Assembly: GCF_036516575.1 (NCBI RefSeq)
Contig: NZ_DATBTY010000006.1
Span: 1 to 64,000, forward strand
Length of the DNA stretch: 64,000 nt
From: Cerasibacillus sp036516575
GTDB lineage: Bacteria > Bacillota > Bacilli > Bacillales > Amphibacillaceae
Direction: 5' to 3'
This document shows, piece by piece, positions 60,101 to 64,000 of this stretch (its first letter is position 1; every line of letters starts with the position of its first letter). The notes beneath the pieces are model-generated. The model made no database searches, was not told where the DNA came from, and saw only the letters and a list, made by a program, of their open reading frames with translations. The position numbers and the translations under genes were made by a program.

Positions 60101-61312
60101 TTGTTTACAAAAGTATCTAAGAAACAATCAACCTTTCGCATATTACTTATTATTGGCATTCTTTTCGCAGCATTTAATTTACGACCTGCTATTACATCGG
60201 TTGGGCCCATTATTGGTATGATTCGCGATCATGTCGGTATGGCTAATTGGAGTGTTGGTTTATTAACGACTTTGCCACTCATAGCATTTGCTTTTATGTC
60301 GCCTTTAGTACCACGTATTGCTCGCCATTATTCGAATGAACGTGTTCTCTCATGGGGGTTAATGATTTTAGTTATTGGAATAGGGATACGCTCTCTTTCA
60401 TACATGATTTCATTATTTTTAGGAACTTTGCTCGTTGGGATTGGCATTTCTATTTGTAATGTGTTATTGCCTGGAATTGTTAAAGAAAAATATCCAACCA
60501 AAGTTGGGTTAATGACGAGTGTATATTCGACAGCGATGGGATTATTTGCTGCGATAGCATCAGGTTTGAGCGTACCATTAGCCATTGGCCTTGACCTTGG
60601 TTGGCAAATGACGCTATTAGTTTGGATTATTCCAGCGATTTTAGGTAGTTTTATTTGGTTTTATTTATCTAAGAAAAATCGTGCGCAAAATAACGTAGAT
60701 GTCGCTTTTATATCATCAAGTAAGCGCATGTGGCGTTCACCTCTTGCGTGGCAAGTCGCTTGTTATATGGGATTACAGTCTTTTTTGTTTTATGTGACGA
60801 TTTCGTGGTTACCAGAGATTTTACATGACATAAGTGGCATGAATATGACCACTGCTGGTTGGATGCTATCACTCTTACAATTGTTAGGACTTCCAGCTAG
60901 TTTTCTTATACCTGTCATGGCCGGAAGAATGCGTTCACAAAGGAGTATTGTGATTATTTTATCTATTTGTTCAATTGGGGGATTCTTAGGTCTGTTATTT
61001 GGAACATCTATGTGGATGACTGTATTAAGTATCGTGTTACTAGGTGTGACTTTAGGTGGCACGTTCGCTCTAGCATTATCCTTTTTAGCGATGCGAGCCA
61101 AACATGCGAATGAAGCAGCTGAATTATCAGGCATGGCACAGTCAATTGGCTATTTATTAGCCGCATTAGGACCAGTCTTCATTGGCTTTTTGCATGATGT
61201 AAGTGATTCATGGACCGCACCACTATTGATGTTGATTATCATTTCTATTCTTGTTCTTCTATTTGGATTAGGGGCAGCAAGAGATCGTTATGTGTTTGAT
61301 GATGTTCCATAG
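60101..61312 (+). CDS. MFS transporter, CynX/NimT type
   Basis: A 403-residue, 12-TM major facilitator of the CynX/NimT (cyanate permease-like) family. The family start LLIIGILFAAFNLRPAITSV is clear and the middle loop is hydrophilic around residues 205-215. Substrates in the family include cyanate and 2-nitroimidazole. B. subtilis YycB is a comparable protein. The TTG start is chosen because AAGGAG lies 9 nt upstream; an ATG farther up has no RBS. A DUF819 membrane protein follows 63 bp later. Confidence 0.87.
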   Translation: MFTKVSKKQSTFRILLIIGILFAAFNLRPAITSVGPIIGMIRDHVGMANWSVGLLTTLPLIAFAFMSPLVPRIARHYSNERVLSWGLMILVIGIGIRSLSYMISLFLGTLLVGIGISICNVLLPGIVKEKYPTKVGLMTSVYSTAMGLFAAIASGLSVPLAIGLDLGWQMTLLVWIIPAILGSFIWFYLSKKNRAQNNVDVAFISSSKRMWRSPLAWQVACYMGLQSFLFYVTISWLPEILHDISGMNMTTAGWMLSLLQLLGLPASFLIPVMAGRMRSQRSIVIILSICSIGGFLGLLFGTSMWMTVLSIVLLGVTLGGTFALALSFLAMRAKHANEAAELSGMAQSIGYLLAALGPVFIGFLHDVSDSWTAPLLMLIIISILVLLFGLGAARDRYVFDDVP

Positions 61313-61375
61313 CCTATAGAAGGTGAATAAAATAGAGAGTTAATCCATATTTTCTTCAAACAAAGGAGGAGAGTC

Positions 61376-62605
61376 ATGTATTTATATTCACTTATTCAAC
61401 CAGATGATACGTTAACATTGTGGGGAATTATTGTCGTTTTAGCATCGGTTAGTATCTTGCTAGAACAGCGTTATACTTGGGCATCAAAGTTAACAGGGGC
61501 TATTATTGCTTTAATCGGTGCAATCATTTTATCGAATACAGGTGTTATTCCAACCGAATCACCAGTTTATGATGCTGTTTGGGGTGTGATTGTGCCATTA
61601 GCGATTCCGCTTTTATTATTTCATATCAAATTGGGTAAAATATGGCAAGAGAGTGGCAAGCTCTTGCTTATCTTCTTAATTAGTTCTATTGGGACTGTGG
61701 CAGGGACTATGACGAGCTTTTTCCTATTGAAAGACCATATTCCTTACCTTGATAAAATAAGTGCGATGATAAGTGCCTCTTATACTGGTGGAGGTGTGAA
61801 CTTTGCTGCGATGTCAGCTAAGTTTGAAACGCCTGGTGAATGGGTATCGGCAACTGTTGTAGCTGACAACTTGATGATGGCCATCTATTTTGTTATTTTG
61901 ATGTTAATCCCGACATTAAGCTTTTTTAGAAAACGCTTTCCAACACCGCATATTCAAGAAGTTGAACGTCAGGCAGATGATAAAAGTGGAAAAACATTGG
62001 CGGAAAGCTTTTGGAAACGTAAAGATATATCGTTAAAGGATATGGCTCTTTCAGTTGGAACTGCTTTTTTATTAGTGATTATATCGTTTAAGTTTGCTGG
62101 GGCATTAGGAGAAGTTATCCCTTCAGGGGAGAATGTATCTTTTCTATTGAATCTATTAAACGGATTATTAGGAGACAATTATTTAGTGCTAACAACACTA
62201 ACGATTATTGCACTAGCGTTATTTCCTTCTTATTTCGAAAAACTTAACGGTAGTCAGGAAATCGGAACATATTTAATTTATTTATTCTTCGTCGTCATTG
62301 GAATTCCGGCATCCATTCCTCTTATTTTGAAGAATGCGCCGTTATTACTGTTATTCGTCTTTATTATTGTTCTCATTAACATGGTTGTTTCCTTTACAGC
62401 TGGGCGTTTCTTGAAAGTAAATCTTGAGGATATCATTTTAGCCAGTAATGCAAATATTGGTGGACCAACGACAGCAGCTGCATTAGCGATTGCAAACGGT
62501 TGGAAAAACTTAATCGGTCCTATCCTCGTCGTTGGAACGTTAGGTTATATTATTGGAAACTATATCGGTACATTTATAGGTGTTTGGTTTTCAGGATTGA
62601 TGTAA
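61376..62605 (+). CDS. DUF819 family membrane protein
   Basis: A 409-residue protein with about 11 TM segments, similar to B. subtilis YjcL. The conserved segments SASYTGGGVNFAAMSAKFET and ASNANIGGPTTAAALAIA are typical repeats of the two halves. Transport function is suspected from topology but no substrate is established. GGAGGAG precedes the ATG. Possibly co-transcribed with the MFS gene. Confidence 0.88.
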   Translation: MYLYSLIQPDDTLTLWGIIVVLASVSILLEQRYTWASKLTGAIIALIGAIILSNTGVIPTESPVYDAVWGVIVPLAIPLLLFHIKLGKIWQESGKLLLIFLISSIGTVAGTMTSFFLLKDHIPYLDKISAMISASYTGGGVNFAAMSAKFETPGEWVSATVVADNLMMAIYFVILMLIPTLSFFRKRFPTPHIQEVERQADDKSGKTLAESFWKRKDISLKDMALSVGTAFLLVIISFKFAGALGEVIPSGENVSFLLNLLNGLLGDNYLVLTTLTIIALALFPSYFEKLNGSQEIGTYLIYLFFVVIGIPASIPLILKNAPLLLLFVFIIVLINMVVSFTAGRFLKVNLEDIILASNANIGGPTTAAALAIANGWKNLIGPILVVGTLGYIIGNYIGTFIGVWFSGLM

Positions 62606-62632
62606 TGAATAAAAACGAGTAATTACTAAATT

Positions 62633-62663
62633 TAAAAAGGGCGCCTTTATGGAGAGACGCCCT
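62633..62663 (-). terminator. Terminator of the butanediol dehydrogenase gene
   Basis: On the minus strand, GGGCGTCTC and a partly matching GGCGCCC form a stem followed by TTTTTAAA. It also sits at the end of the convergent DUF819 gene. Confidence 0.75.
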
Positions 62664-62668
62664 TCAGT

Positions 62669-63721
62669 TTATTCTGGTTTAACTAATATTTTAATTTGAT
62701 TTTTCTCTTTAACAAGTGCTTCAAATCCTTCTGAAACGATATCATCAAGCTCAATTTTCTTTGTAACGAGTTTGTCCGCTGAAAAATAGCCTTGATTCAT
62801 TAATTCCATAACAGCGGGGAAAATATCACGATAAGCGATAATACCTTTTACTGTGCGCTCACTTAAAACGATATTATTTGGCTGAATATTAGCTTCTGTT
62901 TCCCAGATTGATACGATGACTGTTTCACCTTCGAATGTTGTTGAGTCAATACATTGTTGTAGGACGACGGGTACTCCCGTAACTTCAAAAGCAACGTCGA
63001 CACCACCATCAGTTAGTTGTCGTATACGTTCAACAGCGTCGATGTCAGCAGGATTAATCACTTCTTTAGCACCTAGTTCTTTAGCTTTAGCGGCTCGTTC
63101 GGGAGATAATTCAACCGCATAGATTTCCGCTGCTCCTGCCGCACGAAGCGCTTCAATAACAAGAAGACCAATTGGCCCTGCACCGAAAACGGCTGCTTTA
63201 TCGCCGGCTTTAACTTTACTTAAGCGCACGGCATGTAGAGCAACGGCGGCAGGTTCAACTAGTGCACCTTGTTCAAATGACAGGCCTTCAGGCATTTTAT
63301 GTACCATATGCTCATCGACCATCGTGTATTCAGCAAAACCTCCACCACCGCCCGATAGACCGTGGAATCCAAGGTGTTCACATATATTATATTTTCCTTT
63401 TTGACAGGCAGCACATGTTCCACAGCTTAAAATAGGTTCTACGACGACGGGATCTCCGACTTTAACTTTAGTAACCCCTTCGCCTATTTCTGTAACATAG
63501 CCCGAAAATTCATGTCCCATAACAATTGGGGCTTTATCTTTACTAACATAATGTGGCTCTTCTACAGGAACAAAGATAGGACCAGCTGCATATTCATGTA
63601 AATCACTACCACAAATTCCAGTCCATTCGACTTTTATTTTCACTTTTCCTGGTTCAATCTTAGGTTCCTCTATCGATTCGATACGGATATCTTTTTGAGC
63701 GTGCCATCTAGCTGCTTTCAT
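62669..63721 (-). CDS. bdhA: (R,R)-butanediol dehydrogenase-type zinc alcohol dehydrogenase
   Basis: A 350-residue medium-chain dehydrogenase like B. subtilis BdhA, which interconverts acetoin and 2,3-butanediol. Catalytic zinc ligands C37 and H42-region (TGICGSDLHEY), GHE (MGHEFSG), and the structural zinc cysteines in CGTCAACQKGKYNIC are visible. The NAD motif is FGAGPIGLLV. The 'YAAGPIFVPVEEPH' stretch after the catalytic cysteine is typical of BdhA. AGGGA lies before the ATG. The related sorbitol/threonine dehydrogenases are less likely. Confidence 0.9.
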   Translation of the reverse strand: MKAARWHAQKDIRIESIEEPKIEPGKVKIKVEWTGICGSDLHEYAAGPIFVPVEEPHYVSKDKAPIVMGHEFSGYVTEIGEGVTKVKVGDPVVVEPILSCGTCAACQKGKYNICEHLGFHGLSGGGGGFAEYTMVDEHMVHKMPEGLSFEQGALVEPAAVALHAVRLSKVKAGDKAAVFGAGPIGLLVIEALRAAGAAEIYAVELSPERAAKAKELGAKEVINPADIDAVERIRQLTDGGVDVAFEVTGVPVVLQQCIDSTTFEGETVIVSIWETEANIQPNNIVLSERTVKGIIAYRDIFPAVMELMNQGYFSADKLVTKKIELDDIVSEGFEALVKEKNQIKILVKPE

Positions 63722-63813
63722 GTAAATCCCTCCACATTTATATTTAATTGTACATATTCATTATATCACGATTAATACGTTTAATAATGCGATAACCTTA
63801 TGAACTTATGCCA

Positions 63814-63846
63814 ATAAAAAAACAGCTCTGGAATTAAAGAGCTGCT
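63814..63846 (-). terminator. Rho-independent terminator
   Basis: On the minus strand CAGCTCT pairs with AGAGCTG, then seven thymines. It belongs to the gene entering from the right edge. Confidence 0.8.
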
Positions 63847-63861
63847 TGCATAATTAAAAAT

Positions 63862-64000
63862 TCAAATCACGAATAGTAAAGTAAATGGAATGATAATAAT
63901 TAATGTTAAAATAACACGTTGGAACCAGATGATGATAATATTTCTTATGCTAATTGGAATATCAGTTGCTAAAATCGTAGGTATAATAGCCGAGAAAAAA
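63862..64000 (-). CDS. C-terminal end of a membrane protein (partial, YjiH-like)
   Basis: The minus-strand frame from the right edge gives 45 residues: AIIPTILATDIPISIRNIII, IWFQRVILTLIIIIPFTLLF, V-I, stop. It is a very hydrophobic C-terminus containing IWFQRV, reminiscent of YjiH-type nucleoside-recognition (GATE domain) membrane proteins. The identification is tentative because most of the gene is outside the window. Confidence 0.5.
   Translation of the reverse strand, partial: FFSAIIPTILATDIPISIRNIIIIWFQRVILTLIIIIPFTLLFVI

Noticed and set aside
1..64000. tRNA or rRNA genes, prophage or insertion sequences
   Set aside because: I scanned for tRNA-type T-loops (GGTTCGA with paired stems), integrase- or transposase-like proteins and terminal inverted repeats with target duplications, and saw none.

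Overview
The window is chromosomal DNA of a low-GC Gram-positive bacterium, almost certainly a Bacillaceae member. The signs are AT-rich sequence, strong AGGAGG-type ribosome binding sites, a YfhD-family small protein, a CYP152 P450 of the B. subtilis YbdT type, a Bacillus halodurans-type RNase HI with matching catalytic residues, and a PhoP box and paired NrdR boxes of classical form. No rRNA, tRNA, transposase, prophage gene or CRISPR array was recognised.

Layout. 0-11 kb: an rRNA methyltransferase (RlmA type), RNase HI, a chimeric pseudogene, an exported two-repeat protein, a peroxiredoxin divergent from a CYP152 peroxygenase, a TusA/YeeE sulfur pair, YfhD, a decayed ABC-F gene, a phosphotransferase remnant, a GNAT and a peptidase S51. 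11.2-17.7 kb: a compact four-gene SMC-like operon (jetD-jetA-jetB-jetC order), recognised as a Wadjet-type plasmid defence system with the TOPRIM nuclease gene first. 18-26 kb: small hypotheticals, a nucleotidyltransferase/GNAT pair, and a two-component system followed by a SHOCT membrane protein and a multicopper oxidase (probably copper homeostasis).

26.4-35.3 kb holds the most intriguing catabolic cluster. It is a complete, rearranged counterpart of the E. coli yhfZYXWVUTS (php) operon: regulator YhfZ, PRD protein YhfY, YhfU, transporter YhfT, phosphotriesterase homologue Php, PLP enzymes YhfS and YhfX, and mutase-like YhfW. An amidase-signature gene precedes it. Two nearly identical 28-bp palindromes sit just downstream of the predicted -10 boxes of its two promoters and are good candidates for the YhfZ operator.

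36-47 kb: a DUF58/membrane protein/MoxR set, a peptidase S66, membrane proteins, a ZorA/ZorB-like proton-channel motor pair without Zorya effectors, an AlkD glycosylase, and two kinases. 47-64 kb: NrdR-controlled nrdDG, a DUF3298 protein, a second RNase HI, a TrpXYZ-like ABC importer, potABCD, a PhoP-box alkaline phosphatase, a CynX-type MFS transporter, a DUF819 protein, butanediol dehydrogenase, and the end of a membrane protein.

Two unusual intergenic repeat families run through the window. Three arrays (6, 11 and 11 units) of a 52-bp hairpin-forming repeat lie near 0.2, 7.5 and 35.5 kb. Two arrays (5 and 8 units) of a 21-bp ATCGAGCGG repeat lie near 18.5 and 41.8 kb. Neither encodes protein, and both keep an exact period close to a whole number of helical turns. 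All functional calls rest on motif and family recognition by eye; no database search was run.
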